DNA of 64,000 nucleotides from Ampullaceana balthica (taxonomy: Eukaryota > Mollusca > Gastropoda > Lymnaeidae). The notes under the pieces are model-generated. The model worked only from the letters and a program-made list of their open reading frames with translations, did not search any database and was not told the origin of the DNA. The stretch lies in contig CALYLW010000184.1 of the NCBI GenBank assembly GCA_944989445.1, positions 559,501 through 623,500 on the forward strand. The letters are read 5' to 3'. A program made the position numbers and the translations under genes. Positions within the stretch are counted from its first letter, which is position 1. Each line of letters begins with the position of its first letter. Positions 23,149 through 34,731 of this stretch are shown here, piece after piece.

Positions 23149-23820
23149 GTCTAACCAAATACTTCGGTAGATGTCTACACGGGCTGTTTCAGAGATGTTA
23201 TGTTTCAGATTACAAAACTATCAACCTAAAATTTGATTTAAGGACTAGACATTCCGTGGAAGCACCTATTTTAAATTAATGATTAAAGATATATCTAATA
23301 TATTTATTTTCAAACACAATACAATCACTATTTCAGTTGACACATAAAATATGAACAAAAGTTTATTCCTTCACAGCTTTTCAAAACTAGCTTCCAGGTT
23401 TAAACCACTATCTTTGTGCTAATTTTATATATATCCACAAATGCTCTATAACTAGACTCTCCCCCTAGAAATGATTTAGAATCGGCTTGTGTAGTCTGCA
23501 TGTGGACATACAGCGCTCGTGCAATTATCGTAACATTCATGCGTGGCCTTCCATTAACAGCACTAAAAGTGTTTGTTTATAAAATACCATCGAGTGTGTT
23601 CATACTGTCACAATTTATGCATGCTTTGATAAAGTAAATATAATCACTTATGATGACTGATATTAGTCTGCAATATGTAGGACGATATGATAAAAACATT
23701 ATGTAAACGACATTTATCCGTCTAAAATTGAGGGGAAAAAATATGCCAACGAAAGAAATCGGAAACTTAACAAGATATATTTTAAAATAGTTTTCTATTT
23801 TTTAATTTTAAATCCTTTAT
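23149..23820. other. Upstream region of the GPCR, no gene seen
   Basis: AT-rich sequence that would hold the receptor promoter and any 5' UTR on the minus strand. No element can be assigned with confidence. Confidence 0.35.
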
Positions 23821-24200
23821 ATTAACTCGTGGTGTCTGCTTGCTTGCTTGAGGCGAGCGGTGCCGAAAAATTTGGGATCGATTTTAACCCATTTCCTAGT
23901 AAGCTAGCGAGCTGAAATTTTGCAGGCAGACTCGTGCCTATGATAAAAATGATGTATAAAAATTTCAGATAAATCGAATGTACCGTAATTAAATTAATGA
24001 ATGTTTAGATTATCTTTATGTATCTCTAAGTAACATGTTACATTTTTTTTGCTATAGTGTTGTGGTGCGTATTATATTGAACTGCCTTTTTAATACTTTC
24101 CTGTTGCGCGATTCGGTGCGTATTATATTGACGATACTTTAAAAAAAATATATTCCCGATCTGTAAATGTAAATGCGCACTATGTTAAACATGTTTTTAT
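23821..24200. repeat. Dispersed repeat with GCGTATTATATTGA motifs (copy 1)
   Basis: Similar over about 350 bases to 40255-40600: both contain TTGGGATCGATTTTAACCCA-like text, GAGCTGAAATTTTGCAGGCA-like text, a diverged CGATCGATC module, and repeated GGTGCGTATTATATTGA. Non-coding. Confidence 0.6.
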
Positions 24201-24655
24201 AACCCTTTTCCCGTGATCAAATCGAGACAGGAATCAGAACAACAGCTTTGCACACCCACACAGTGCCGCACCAGTATGCATCGCACTATGAAAATTTAAG
24301 TAGAAAGGAAGTAAAGAGAGAAAGAGTGACGGTTTGTTGTGCCAAACAACAGCAAGGGAGAATATGTGTTTGCGGTGTAGACAATTAACGAGTGTTTGAA
24401 AGCTGAATCCAGAGTTTAACTATGTGTTGCATTGTGCCTAGCTTAGCCACCACTTTGCTACACAATTTGGCTATGTAACAAAGTTATCGTGAATTGTTGT
24501 AAGGCAAAGAATGTACAAAACATTAATAAGAAGAGATTGACCTTTAATTGTTGTTATATTTTATAAGACTTGCAAATGTGAGACATTAATAAGAAAATAG
24601 TGATATTTAATTGTTTTAATTTGAGACATGAATCATAAAAAAAGTAGAGGCTCCT
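24201..24655. other. No gene seen
   Basis: AT-rich sequence between repeats, containing a duplicated ACATTAATAAGAA near 24518 and 24582. Confidence 0.35.
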
Positions 24656-25620
24656 ATGCAAAAAAAAACAGACTTGAAAAAGGAAAAACTAAAGCGTCTA
24701 TTAAAAAAACAAAATGAACTTTCTACTGCATGTGATCTTCGACTTTCAAAACAACGCCAATATGATGCAGAAAGACGTAGTAAAGAATCATCAGTGTCTC
24801 GTGAATCCCGTCTCACGAAAAATCGGCAATCTAATGAAATAAATAGAGGTAAAAAAAGATTTTTAAAAACCACGTTTTATAAGTGTACTTAAAAGAATAA
24901 AATAATTTAAAACTAATAAGTACAAGTACTTACATATACTATGACTAAAAACGTTGGGCGGGCGCTTATGAGGTTTTACATATGCAGTTCACTCATTCGC
25001 TCACTTATAGATATCTTTTTTGCCTTCTTAATTATAAATCTTTAATTTTTACACCAAACACGCGCCCCACGTTTTTAGTCATATTATATGAAAGTACTTG
25101 AACTTATTAGTTTTAAATTATTTTATTCTTTTTAGTACACTTATAAAAACGTATTTTTTAAAATCTTTTTTTTACCTCTATTTATTTTATTCTTTTTAGT
25201 CCACTTACAAAAACAGGGTTTTTAAAAATATTTTTACCTCTATTTTTTTTTATACCAAACACCTCATAAGAGCCCGCCCAACGTTTTAAAAACACGGTGA
25301 TGTGGTCACGGGGTGAACTCATGGATGTCAACAAAAGCAGATGGTACAGATGCTTGTATATAGATAAACTAAGAAATGCATTAATTTAATTATGGTACAT
25401 TCGATCGATCTAAAATTTTGACAAAATGTATTGTTATCCAAGATCTATCTGTGGTAAAATTTTGAGCTCTCTAGGACCATCAGAAGTGGTTTAAATTTAC
25501 GTTGGCAGATTTGAAAAATTGTGGACAGACAATGCCACAGGAACGAAAGCGAGTTAATAAAACGTGGTTAATAAAAAGACGAAGTGAAGAATCATCAGTG
25601 TCTCGTGAATCCCGTCTCAA
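24656..25620 (+). pseudogene. Helitron N-terminal repeat-region fragment, interrupted
   Basis: The frame at 24656-24867 reads a Lys/Arg-rich coiled region with RLSKQRQYDAERRSKESS and SRESRLTKNRQSN. After a repeat insertion (24868-25569), text reading RRSEESSVSRESRL resumes at about 25577-25618. This tandem arrangement of charged units resembles the N-terminal region of the Helitron protein at 33900-34650, although the unit sequence differs. I infer a relic of a second, distinct Helitron-type protein. No Rep or helicase domain follows. Confidence 0.45.
24868..25569. mobile_element. Foldback repeat with AACCACGTTTTAT tips (copy 2)
   Basis: Left tip AACCACGTTTTAT at 24868 is mirrored by ATAAAACGTGGTT-type text ending at 25569. 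Inside, 24870-24960 is inverted relative to 25070-25152, and GTTGGGCGGGCGCTTATGAG is inverted near 25260-25285. The CGATCGATC module is at 25370-25440. The element sits inside the coding relic 24656-25620, so it is an insertion. Copy 1 is at 6305-6941. Confidence 0.6.
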
Positions 25621-25795
25621 AAGCAGCACATTCCATTAATTTGGTTGGGAAAAGTGCAGCAGGTTGTCCTGCTGAAGTCGTATTTTTTTGTCTTCTGCAA
25701 AAATCTTTATACCCGCCTTGTTGCCTCTACTCATAGTTGACAAATACTTTTTTAAAAAAACATGAAATTGATACATGTTAACAAAACCTTGTCTG

Positions 25796-25959
25796 CAGAG
25801 GCGTAACAACGACTTGGCATCGTGGCAGTTGCCAAGGGTGCCGAGGGCTAATCCTTCAATGATCAATTTATTCTGTATAATTTAGTAAATTTTCCCTTTT
25901 TCTCAAGGGCGCAAAAAATGAAATAGCCAAGGGCGCAGAAAACCCCAGTTACGCTTCTG
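25796..25959. mobile_element. 164-bp hAT-type MITE with perfect 8-bp duplication
   Basis: Ends CAGAGGCGTAAC (25796) and GTTACGCTTCTG (to 25959) are inverted with one mismatch. The flanks are CTTGTCTG at 25788-25795 and CTTGTCTG at 25960-25967, an exact 8-bp target duplication. Removing the element and one copy of the duplication restores continuity of the surrounding hAT text. No coding capacity. Confidence 0.9.
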
Positions 25960-26880
25960 CTTGTCTGACACAAGAGGGTCAGCCTGACATGATGCTGTAA
26001 GGTCTGTTAATAACACATACCATGAGAATATCGCAACACTGGAAGAATTAGCAACAAGCGAAAAGCAGTCACGTGACTGTCGACTTGAAGCAGAAGGATT
26101 TCTAAAGGAACAACTGGAAGTCGCTATTTTACTTGAAACTTGGGAAACAATGTTAGAATGGATGTCTCTCATTGAGTTTGTTAAAAGACAGCATTCTTAA
26201 TTTGATTTCTATGAAGACAAGGGAAAGGACAAGTCCATGGTAACAAAGAGTATAAACAATATTCAATGCTATATTTTTTTTAAACAATTTTAGTTTGATC
26301 AAGGGACATCACCAAAACAGTATTCTCCCCGAGACAAAAATTCAAGTTTGAGGTATTTTTGATCATCATTGACAAACTTTCTTAAAACCTACAACATCGA
26401 TTAGGAGCATATAAAGACATCCATGAGAAATTTGGCTTTCTTACAAACCTAACTGAGCTCAGCAATTTTGCCAAGTTAATGGAAGAATATTCAAGCGATT
26501 TCGAAGACTGCTTACCTTCAGAATTAGTCCAATTTTCAGAACTCTTAATCTTTAAAAAAGTATTGTCCAGACCCAGGCTTAGGGTAATGAAAAGGAAGTA
26601 ACTCAATGTCAAACTCAAAACACGTGCACAGAGCTAAAAATTTCGAGGCTTTTGAATGAGCTAAATTTCACATAGTCCTTTACAAATGTACACATCGCAT
26701 TTCGAATCTATCTTTCTATGATGACATCAAACTGCAACGGAGAACGATCCATTTCAAAGTTGAAAAGAATATAAAATGAGTAAAAATTTGCATGGGACAA
26801 CAAAGACTGATTAGTGATTATGCTCTCTATAATGAGCATTGAAAAAGAAACTTACTTGTAAACTTACTTAAGATTGGTCA

Positions 26881-26916
26881 ACACCTCCCAAATGCTCGTG
26901 AGCATTTGGGAGGTGT
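26881..26916. repeat. Near-perfect palindrome, 17-bp arms
   Basis: ACACCTCCCAAATGCTC is followed by GT and then its exact complement. It lies in the C-terminal part of the hAT relic. It could form a hairpin or cruciform. Confidence 0.9.
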
Positions 26917-26990
26917 GGACCGACCGTTCGTTTACTGATTTGATTAAAAACTTCGCCATGAGAAAATTCGCAAACGAAAGTTGTAGTTTG

Positions 26991-27597
26991 AAACAATAAT
27001 AATACATATTTTTCAATAACTTTTTTATATCAAATAGAGAAACCATTTAGTTACCCCATGAAAAACAAAAGTTTAAAAAAATATAATATATATTTAAAAA
27101 TACGGAATAGCTCGTAATATTATTTTCTAAGCGGGCTCGTTCGTAACCACAAAACAGCGTAAGTCGGGATGGAACCGTCGTATTCGGAGGGCTACCTATG
27201 TATATAAACATGCATATTTATGCTTTCACGCCTTTAATAAATATATATAAAACAAAATATTAACTCAAATACATTGAATTAATAATTTACCTCTAAAAAA
27301 CATCAACAAAGAAAACCCATTCTTTGATTTTTAAATTATTATTATTATTATTTTTTTTTAAATTATTTTTGATAAAAATCATTATTGCAAGTTACTGATA
27401 TTTTTATAATAAAAGAATAAAAGTTTTCGCGTTTAACATTTTTCATTGTATTTCTTAATTTCTTTCCGGATGAAAAAATGTGTCCTTTTTTCTGACATAA
27501 AATCGTACACAGTAAAATTTTAGGCTCGGGTGCAACCCCTGATGGGTTTCACCCGGGGCTGCCAACCACCCCCCCCCCGCCCCCCTAGCGATGCCAC
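26991..27597 (+). mobile_element. 3' non-coding end of the ZMYM1-like hAT element
   Basis: AT-rich sequence ending in C-rich text and CCTAGCGATGCCACTG at 27597. The complement, CAGTGGCATCGCTAGG followed by G runs, is a typical hAT terminal repeat. Assigned to the transposase relic upstream by position only. Confidence 0.5.
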
Positions 27598-27629
27598 TGC
27601 ACCTGGATACTCTGCACCCCTACCAACAC

Positions 27630-28029
27630 CCTTGTATTATAACAGTCAGGTACCCGCGTGAAGCTAATGCCTTGTATTATAACAGTCAGGTACCCGTGTG
27701 GAGCTAATGCCTTGTATTATAACAGTCAGGTACCCGTGTGGAGCTAATGCCTTGTATTATAACAGTCAGGTACCCGTGTGGAGCTAATGCTTTGTATTAT
27801 AACAGTCAGGTACCCGTGTGGAGCTAATGCCTTGTATTATAACAGTCAGGTACCCGTGTGGAGCCAATGCCTTGTATTATAACAGTCAGGTATCCTTGTC
27901 GAGCCAATGCCTTGTATTATAACAGTCAGGTACCCGCGTGGAGCCAATGCCTTGTATTATAACAGTCAGGTACCCGCGTGGAGCCAATGCCTTGTATTAT
28001 AACAGTCAGGTATCCGTGGGGAGGCAATG
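27630..28029. repeat. 40-bp minisatellite, ten copies without indels
   Basis: The unit starts CCTTGTATTATAACAGTCAG and continues GTACCCGTGTGGAGCTAATG. Ten consecutive copies keep exactly 40 bp each, with only substitutions; variation is concentrated after the GTAC. Confidence 0.95.
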
Positions 28030-29538
28030 CCGTGAAATCATTTTGAAATTTAATTATACTCTATTACAACCTCAACTTTTTAAATAATACAAAACCTGCT
28101 TCATATGGGTAGCCAATTGAGAGATAATTATAATCTATATTAAAATAGTTTGTCAATCAGTTGAATCTCTTAAAAATGCTTTTTTTTTAAATTATCGTTT
28201 TCATATAACGTCTTATAGATTTATATGGTTTTCGAGCTTAGAGATTGACATTGTTTGAGAACCACTGGACCGAATTATTTTTTTGTTTTATTTCATGTTG
28301 TTTGTTTTAAAATAAATTTTTTATGTTCATGAATATAGCTCAATAACACGATGAGCTAGATGTGTAGTTTTGTTCTGTTCTATTGAACTAAAAATTCCTT
28401 AAATAACAATAACTACGTCCCTAGGGATAGAACTGATGGGGAGCGAATTATATATATATATCTACATTTTTAAAAAAACTCTTTTTCTAAATTTCGCACC
28501 AATATTTGGAAAGGCTTTTACCTATATGAAATATTTCTTTGTTTGATTACCAACGAAAATTCGCACCCTGACCTCGAATAAATTTAGTGAGTTCACCAGC
28601 AGCGCATTGTGGTGCTTGATGTAAATAGTGGAGCGCAAACATATGTGCAGTAGTACATGTATTATAAGAGGGGCAACTCGTGAACTTTATTTAAATACGG
28701 GGTCATCAAACGTTGAAATCTCGAGGAATAAAACTCTGATTTGATTGTGATTATTTATTTAGTTAATTCACTAAATTATGATATTAATTCATTGCATATC
28801 TGATCGACTGTTAATGATATCTTCAAACTGGGCCTGATACTTTTGTTGTTTTAATAATTGTTTAAAAAACATAACTACGCTGTTTGTTCTACTTGGTTTG
28901 ATTTGTGTTCAGGTGAAACGCCTCTGGGAGAAACAACCAACTTTAATCAACATGTGAACACATTTCCTTGCGTCCACTCCCCAACACAGTCAGGTCTACT
29001 CCCCAACAAAGTCAGGTCTACTTCCCAAGAAAGTCAGGTCCAGCCCTCAACAAAGTATAACAATTCTTGCTGAGGTTTATTTAAAGTATTTTTATACTAT
29101 ACTATCCTGGATCTTCTTCTTATCAGTACAGACGCTTCTTCTGATAGAAGAATACTCAGTAGGCATTACATTTTATCCCTAGTGTAGGGATCGTAATTAA
29201 GTGGCATGCCACTTACATCTAAATATAGAAATGAAATAGAGGTCAACAGGGGCATAGATTTTTAGAAATATATATCAAACATATGCATTCTTATTTATTA
29301 GTTTAATTTTTTACAACTTAATTACTTAGTTGCACCTTTTCTATATATTGACTTATAAATAATAATTATTAACATAAGGTTTATTGCACTTATACGTAAT
29401 ATAAATTTGTCTAAAACGAATTTACTATTTCCTGTATCATAAACTTGAAAATTTATATTTAAATGTGCTTAATTTTAACTGGTGAATTACTTCCCTTTAT
29501 AAAAAATGTTTATTTAGTATGGCTCGTTTTATATAATA
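28030..29538. other. No gene seen
   Basis: AT-rich sequence. A short imperfect tandem repeat (AGTCAGGTCTACTCCCCAAC-type) occupies about 28985-29055, and a 71-codon frame crosses it without a recognisable motif. Confidence 0.4.
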
Positions 29539-29682
29539 CTAGCCGGGTTACCCGGCGTCGCACGATTAAAATAATAGTCAACAGATTTTTTAAAAAAATT
29601 ATTTCAATTCATTCATTGAAAAACAATTTAAAAAATAAATTGAAATGTAATTAAAAATAAGTACATGTAATTTATATATCGT

Positions 29683-30297
29683 TTATATTAAGGCTTGTCG
29701 ATAGACTATATTTTTGGTTTTTCCGTCTGGTGCAAAAATGAAAAGATTTGTTGGTGACCCAACTCTAGAACATGCCACATATAGCTGTCCGTGGGCAAAG
29801 CATGCTTCCTCAAGTACAATGCCTGCCACTTTTAAAGACTGTCCCTGTGCCTTGTTGATAGACATGGCAAATGCAAGCCTGATTGGAAACTGGAGGCGCT
29901 TGAAATCAAAAGGCATATCTGTTGGTATGAGTGGAATTCTTGGGATGAAGACATCTTCTCCTTTGGCGCAGCCTGTCAAAATTGTGGCTTCTATTACATG
30001 AGGTAAGAGATGCTTGATGCTCAATCGTGTTCCATTGCATAGTTTAGGGGGATCCAAGTTTCTCAGAAGTATGATAGGAGCTCCGATTTTAAGTTCCAAG
30101 TTATGTGATGGCATGCCAGGAGGATCTAATGAATTCAAAAATTCTGTTGGATAGTAAACAGCTTGGGCCGGATCTGTAACCGTATCAATAGATTTGTAGT
30201 TTTTTTTGAAATGCCTGGTAGAAAATTGTGAATTTGAGAATTGATGCTGTTGACACTTGAATTCTTTGGAGCAAGAATGGCCCTTTCGCACAACCAC
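29683..30297 (-). CDS. Helitron helicase, C-terminal part
   Basis: From about 30200 this frame carries the end of the protein: [20 protein letters not shown], then [20 protein letters not shown], then helicase motif VI in [14 protein letters not shown], and [16 protein letters not shown], ending at a stop at 29683. The upstream codons of the frame (30297-30208) are out of register. Together the three segments would be roughly 1,680 residues, a normal length for an animal Helitron protein. The stop lies about 140 bases before the element's terminal hairpin. Confidence 0.85.
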   Translation of the reverse strand: MVVRKGHSCSKEFKCQQHQFSNSQFSTRHFKKNYKSIDTVTDPAQAVYYPTEFLNSLDPPGMPSHNLELKIGAPIILLRNLDPPKLCNGTRLSIKHLLPHVIEATILTGCAKGEDVFIPRIPLIPTDMPFDFKRLQFPIRLAFAMSINKAQGQSLKVAGIVLEEACFAHGQLYVACSRVGSPTNLFIFAPDGKTKNIVYRQALI

Positions 30298-33083
30298 TCA
30301 GGATTTTTAAACTGGTCTTGGATGTTTGGAAAAACGGCAAGTTTCAACTCTTCAAGTGACTTTGCTACAGTGCAAAAATTTGATGGGAAAGAAACTGTTC
30401 CTGATGCTGGGTCTACCTGCCACTTTCCATCGCCAAGTTGAAGCAATTGATGTGAGAAGTAGCCTGCTGCATTATCTCCATGTAAATGGACTCTCATGTT
30501 GGTGGTCAGAGTCATTTTCTTGACCTGTTTCCACAGAGTTGAAGCTTTGAGGAAGGCATTCAACTCATCGCTTGGTGTTGACCTTGGAATGACAGGCAAA
30601 GTTTGTCGAAAATCTCCAGCTAATACCACAACTGTTCCTCCCATTAGTTTTGTGTTTCCTTTTAAATCCTGAAGAGTGTTGTTCAAGGCTTCAAGAGCTC
30701 GCTTGTGTGACATTGTACACTCATCCCAGACAATGAGAGAACACTGTTCTAGTACCTTGGCCTTTCCTGATCCTTTTGATATGTTGCAGGTTACATTCTC
30801 AGAATGGTTCATGTTCAAAGGTAACTTGAAGGCAGAATGAGCTGTTCTACCCCCTGCAAGCAATGTTGATGCTATGCCAGAAGAAGCAACGGCTAGAGCA
30901 ATACCTTTGTCTCGTCTGATTGTAGCCAAGAGCAAATTGATCACAAATGTTTTACCTGTACCTCCTGGAGCATCAAGGAATATGATTCCACCTTTTTTTG
31001 AGGTAACCAGTTCTAAGATGTGAATGTAGGCAGCTCTTTGATCCTCAACTAAACGTGGTTGATTTTCTGAGACATAGGCCATCAATTCATTTGTGTTATA
31101 ATTTTGTTCTCGTAGAATTTCACTATTCTGAAGATTGTTTTCATTTCTTTGAGGCGTTGGTAACCCAAACTGGTCAAGGTTCCTTCCTGACATTGATACA
31201 CACAAATCCTCCAACAACATAAGACACCTGTTGTAAATCTCATTAGAGAACTCAATTAGCAGTGTTTGATTCTCTCTCTTGGTTTGCAACATAATGTCCT
31301 CACTCAAATATGTTTTAAATGTATCCCAGAGAGCAAGTGGATTAGAAACAGAGCATGTTGTCAGCAAAATTGAAAACAGATGTCTCAAACGGGTAGGTGA
31401 TTGAGATGTACATGCCTCCTCCATGGTCAAGACCCAATGGTGATCGTTTTCTAGTAGCCCTTGCATTTGGCAAGCTTCCCTAAATGTAGCACACACATGA
31501 CCATCAACAGTTTTTAAGTCAGTGTAGGATGTTGGTCCTCTAACAACATGAAGTAGCATCCTCAAAAAGAAGCATTCTGCATTAGATGGGTGAACGGTGT
31601 ACACACGTCCCAATGCATCTGAAGATTTTATCCCTGGATGATATTCAACATCTGCTCCTTGTTTTCGGCGTTTAAATAATTTTTGAGAAGCATTCCAAGT
31701 ATAGTACCTTGGAACCACACAATAGAGAATGGTTTTTGCAAAGTCGTCTTGTTGGCACAGTTGAAAAAAAGCTGTCAAAGTTGTTCTTGGTGGCTCCAGA
31801 ATTTGATGATATATATTTTCTTGGTTGAAGTATACTCTTTGCCCATTTTCAAGATGAACACTCAAGTGAACAACTGTTGGATACCGTTCATGAATTTGGA
31901 AATTCAAAATTCTCCAGACTGCTTCATTACTGCTGATGTAACGACCCATTAGAAATTTTTGCACCTCATCTGGATTCTCTTGGTTTCCTTCAAGACCAAA
32001 AACGGCCTGGTCACTTCCTTTATTGACGTACTTGCAGATGTATTTGATGGCCTTGACAGATTGGCAAGATTCGACATTTATGTGAGCTTGAAACATTTTT
32101 GTCAAAATTGGAGTGTAGGGAACCACCCATCTGTTGTCCATTTCTATTTCTTGATATGTTGAACCAACCTTCATTTTGATTTTTGCAGTAAAACCACCAT
32201 CTCCTGGTTTACGGCGTCTGTACACAGGATAGCCATCTTCACCAGTTTTAGTTTCTTGTATCAAATTCCTTGGATATTTTTTTGAGCATTTCCCATCAAC
32301 CATGCAAGCAGAGTTTCTGTTCAAGTTTCCACAGGGTCCATGCAGCATATTTTTCACAACAATTTCAAACAAAAAATTATCTTGTGTAGAGTTTGGTATT
32401 TCTGCTGAGATTACATTGTCAATTTGATTAGGTCGTAATTTTTTCATCAGCCAGATTAGGATGTGTGCATGGGGTAAGCCTCTCTTCTGCCATTCAATTG
32501 AGTACATCCAGCATCTCGTTTCACCATAGACATGACTTTTTGTAATGACTCCCATTAATTTTGATAGTTTTCGTTTGAAGACTCTAGCAACCAAATCATG
32601 TCGATCCACTGCTGATTGGCCAGGTAAAAGATGAGCCTGAATTTCTTGCCATAGTGGATTGCATGTAAAGGTGATAAACAAATCTGGCCTTCCATAATTT
32701 CTGACATAAGTCATAGCATCTTGAGTGTACTCATGCATGTGTCTTGGACTTCCTGTAAATGTTGCTGGCAAGATAACCATTTTCCCCAGATCATTTGGAT
32801 TGGCATCATTTGCAATGGCATCTCTGAGGTGAATGTAGTCTTCAACTCTCAGCTTCTTTTGATTTAGACGGATGTAGAGCAAGCGTTCACTTTCAATTTT
32901 CGCGTACATATCTACGATGAATTGATGGAACAGCTGTCTAAATTTCAAGAGATGGTTATCTTCACCACTGCGAATCATGATTCGATATGCATAAAAGTCC
33001 ATTGCTGTAACCTTTTTACCCAAAACATTGTTTCCCGTGTCTGGGTTTGTCTGAGGAATGCCAAAGGAGTACCCCATCTTCAC
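30135..33083 (-). CDS. Helitron Rep nuclease and SF1 helicase, central part
   Basis: Continues the N-terminal part from about 33074 ([11 protein letters not shown]). The Rep (HUH endonuclease) domain shows [11 protein letters not shown], the metal-binding [10 protein letters not shown] and the two-tyrosine motif KYICKYVNK, which cuts and joins DNA. The Pif1-type superfamily 1 helicase follows with Walker [10 protein letters not shown], Walker B IVWDECTM, and [14 protein letters not shown]. All core catalytic residues I can check are present. The frame fails at an A8 run (30200-30207), after ISKK, and coding resumes in the C-terminal segment. Both breaks are single-base shifts in homopolymers, so the copy is either very young or shows assembly errors. 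Confidence 0.9.
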   Translation of the reverse strand: MKMGYSFGIPQTNPDTGNNVLGKKVTAMDFYAYRIMIRSGEDNHLLKFRQLFHQFIVDMYAKIESERLLYIRLNQKKLRVEDYIHLRDAIANDANPNDLGKMVILPATFTGSPRHMHEYTQDAMTYVRNYGRPDLFITFTCNPLWQEIQAHLLPGQSAVDRHDLVARVFKRKLSKLMGVITKSHVYGETRCWMYSIEWQKRGLPHAHILIWLMKKLRPNQIDNVISAEIPNSTQDNFLFEIVVKNMLHGPCGNLNRNSACMVDGKCSKKYPRNLIQETKTGEDGYPVYRRRKPGDGGFTAKIKMKVGSTYQEIEMDNRWVVPYTPILTKMFQAHINVESCQSVKAIKYICKYVNKGSDQAVFGLEGNQENPDEVQKFLMGRYISSNEAVWRILNFQIHERYPTVVHLSVHLENGQRVYFNQENIYHQILEPPRTTLTAFFQLCQQDDFAKTILYCVVPRYYTWNASQKLFKRRKQGADVEYHPGIKSSDALGRVYTVHPSNAECFFLRMLLHVVRGPTSYTDLKTVDGHVCATFREACQMQGLLENDHHWVLTMEEACTSQSPTRLRHLFSILLTTCSVSNPLALWDTFKTYLSEDIMLQTKRENQTLLIEFSNEIYNRCLMLLEDLCVSMSGRNLDQFGLPTPQRNENNLQNSEILREQNYNTNELMAYVSENQPRLVEDQRAAYIHILELVTSKKGGIIFLDAPGGTGKTFVINLLLATIRRDKGIALAVASSGIASTLLAGGRTAHSAFKLPLNMNHSENVTCNISKGSGKAKVLEQCSLIVWDECTMSHKRALEALNNTLQDLKGNTKLMGGTVVVLAGDFRQTLPVIPRSTPSDELNAFLKASTLWKQVKKMTLTTNMRVHLHGDNAAGYFSHQLLQLGDGKWQVDPASGTVSFPSNFCTVAKSLEELKLAVFPNIQDQFKNPEWLCERAILAPKNSSVNSINSQIHNFLPGISKKTTNLLIRLQIRPKLFTIQQNF

Positions 33084-34731
33084 CTTGCCAAAACATTAGG
33101 GGGTATTGCAGAGCATCATAAGAGCGATGAGTTTCTGCAACTCTTTGGAGAAGGTTGTTTCGCTTTTGAAGGACAATGTCACGTCTGTCAAATTCATTTC
33201 CTACCATGACAATGGCCACTTCATCAAATGTTGGTACATTGAACCGCCTTTGGTGTTCATGTCTTGGTGCTTTGTCAGCTCGTATCACAACTTTGTATTC
33301 ATCAGTTGGCATTCTTTCTAGAGCTGTCTTGAAAATTTGAAGGTAGGCATTGTTTGCATGTAGGAGTTCTTGCAACTCCAAAACAACATTTTGTTGCAAG
33401 TCTGGAAAGTTTGCACATCTTTGTTGGACTTCTCTAGCTTGGTCTCCCATGAAATAGATCTGCAGAAACTGAGGTTCGCCTTCAGCTGGCAGCAGAGATC
33501 CAGCCCTGTGATAAATTTGGCCTTGAACTTTAAATGTTGGCATGAATCCTTGTTCACGAATTTCTTTGCTGGCACCAAAAGATGTCATTTGAAAGCATGA
33601 GTTGTATTTTCTGATGTTGGCTAGGAAGCGTTTAGACGTTTGAGATACACCTTGAAGCAAATGATCAAGTGGCTCAGGTGGATGTTGCAGAGTCTCTAGT
33701 TTAACTTTGCCATTTGAACAGCACATTCCAGGGTGCTCATCTTTCCATTTAAATGCACTGCAATGCTTGCAGATCAAGTTCATCTCACCAATGTTGACCT
33801 TATCATGTTGATGGTATGGAATATCTGGGTCATATTGATGAGCAGCACCTTTTAGGTCTTGCTGCATTTCATTTCTTCTTCTGTTTAAATTTCCATTTCT
33901 CTGGTCTGCAAGTCTTATTTGGGTTTGTTTATTTGTTTCATTTGCTCTTCTCATTGAAGATCTGACTCTTTTTTCATCAAGTCTTGCCTGTGTTTGTTTA
34001 TTGGTTTCATTAGCTCTTCTGATTGAAACTCTTTCTCTCTCATCATCAAGTCTTGCCTGTGTTTGTTCACTGGTTTCATTAGCTCTTCTGATTGAAACTC
34101 TTTCTCTCTCATCATCAAGTCTTGCCTGTGTTTGTTCACTGGTTTCATTAGCTCTTCTGATTGAAACTCTTTCTCTCTCATCATCAAGTCTTGCCTGTGT
34201 TTGTTCACTGGTTTCATTAGCTCTTCTGATTGAAACTCTTTCTCTCTTATCATCAAGTCTTGCCTGTGTTTGTTCACTGGTTTCATTAGCTCTTCTTATG
34301 GAACCTCTTTCTCTCTCATCATCAAGTCTTGCCTGTGTTTGTTCACTGGTTTCATTAGCTCTTCTGATTGAAACTCTTTCTCTCTCATCATCAAGTCTTG
34401 CCTGTGTTTGTTCACTGGTTTCATTAGCTCTTCTGATTGAAACTCTTTCTCTCTTATCATCAAGTCTTGCCTGTGTTTGTTCACTGGTTTCATTAGCTCT
34501 TCTTATGGAACCTCTTTCTCTCTCATCATCAAGTCTTGCCTGTGTTTGTTCACTGGTTTCATTAGCTCTTCTGATTGAAACTCTTTCTCTCTCAACAGCA
34601 AGTCTTGCCTGTGTTTGTTCATTCGTTTCATTTTCTCTATGTAAGGCTTGCTTCTTTGCCGTTTTAGAAACACGACCTAATTGAGTTTTTCTTTTTGGGG
34701 GCATGATTTCTCTGAAGAAAGATTGGAACAT
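33016..34731 (-). CDS. Helitron Rep/helicase protein, N-terminal part
   Basis: The frame starts at 34731; a second methionine, MPPKRKTQLGR, is at about 34704 and begins a basic segment, so it may be the real start. Eleven tandem units of 23 residues (RRANETSEQTQARLDDERER type) follow, at about residues 40-300. A Cys-rich patch then reads CKHCSAFKWKDEHPGMCC, typical of the Helitron N-terminal zinc finger. The domain after it ends in [16 protein letters not shown]. The frame is lost at a C4 run (33072-33075), where one base too many moves the reading into the next segment. Text after that point in this frame is noise. Role: DNA binding ahead of the Rep nuclease in rolling-circle transposition. 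Confidence 0.8.
   Translation of the reverse strand: MFQSFFREIMPPKRKTQLGRVSKTAKKQALHRENETNEQTQARLAVERERVSIRRANETSEQTQARLDDERERGSIRRANETSEQTQARLDDKRERVSIRRANETSEQTQARLDDERERVSIRRANETSEQTQARLDDERERGSIRRANETSEQTQARLDDKRERVSIRRANETSEQTQARLDDERERVSIRRANETSEQTQARLDDERERVSIRRANETSEQTQARLDDERERVSIRRANETNKQTQARLDEKRVRSSMRRANETNKQTQIRLADQRNGNLNRRRNEMQQDLKGAAHQYDPDIPYHQHDKVNIGEMNLICKHCSAFKWKDEHPGMCCSNGKVKLETLQHPPEPLDHLLQGVSQTSKRFLANIRKYNSCFQMTSFGASKEIREQGFMPTFKVQGQIYHRAGSLLPAEGEPQFLQIYFMGDQAREVQQRCANFPDLQQNVVLELQELLHANNAYLQIFKTALERMPTDEYKVVIRADKAPRHEHQRRFNVPTFDEVAIVMVGNEFDRRDIVLQKRNNLLQRVAETHRSYDALQYPLMFWQGEDGVLLWHSSDKPRHGKQCFG
33930..34650 (-). repeat. 69-bp coding tandem repeat, about 11 units
   Basis: Each unit encodes 23 residues predicted to form a charged helix. 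The variants GSI, KRERVSI and ERERVSI recur in the same order twice in succession, a three-unit (207-bp) higher-order pattern showing recent unequal exchange or slippage. Confidence 0.9.

Larger units (their letters stand above)
25621..26990 (+). pseudogene. Degenerate ZMYM1-like hAT transposase
   Basis: Plus-strand text follows the C-terminal half of ZMYM1/DUF4371-type hAT proteins. LVGKSAAGC and CPAEVVFF come first (about 25640-25690). After the small MITE comes VNNTYHENIATLEELATSEK (about 26006-26065), then FLKEQLEVAILLETWETMLE (26098-26157). Much later comes the dimerisation region with MMTSNCNGERS and SKLKRI (about 26718-26775). Multiple stops and frameshifts make it non-functional. A hAT-type right terminus is at 27597. 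The left end was not found. Confidence 0.65.

Noticed and set aside
22768..23170. Plus-strand frames of 108 and 126 codons
   Set aside because: They are antisense shadows of the GPCR; no motif of their own.
34001..34684. 227-codon plus-strand frame of SLALLIETLSLSSSS-type repeats
   Set aside because: Antisense to the Helitron 69-bp repeats, which are clearly coding on the minus strand.
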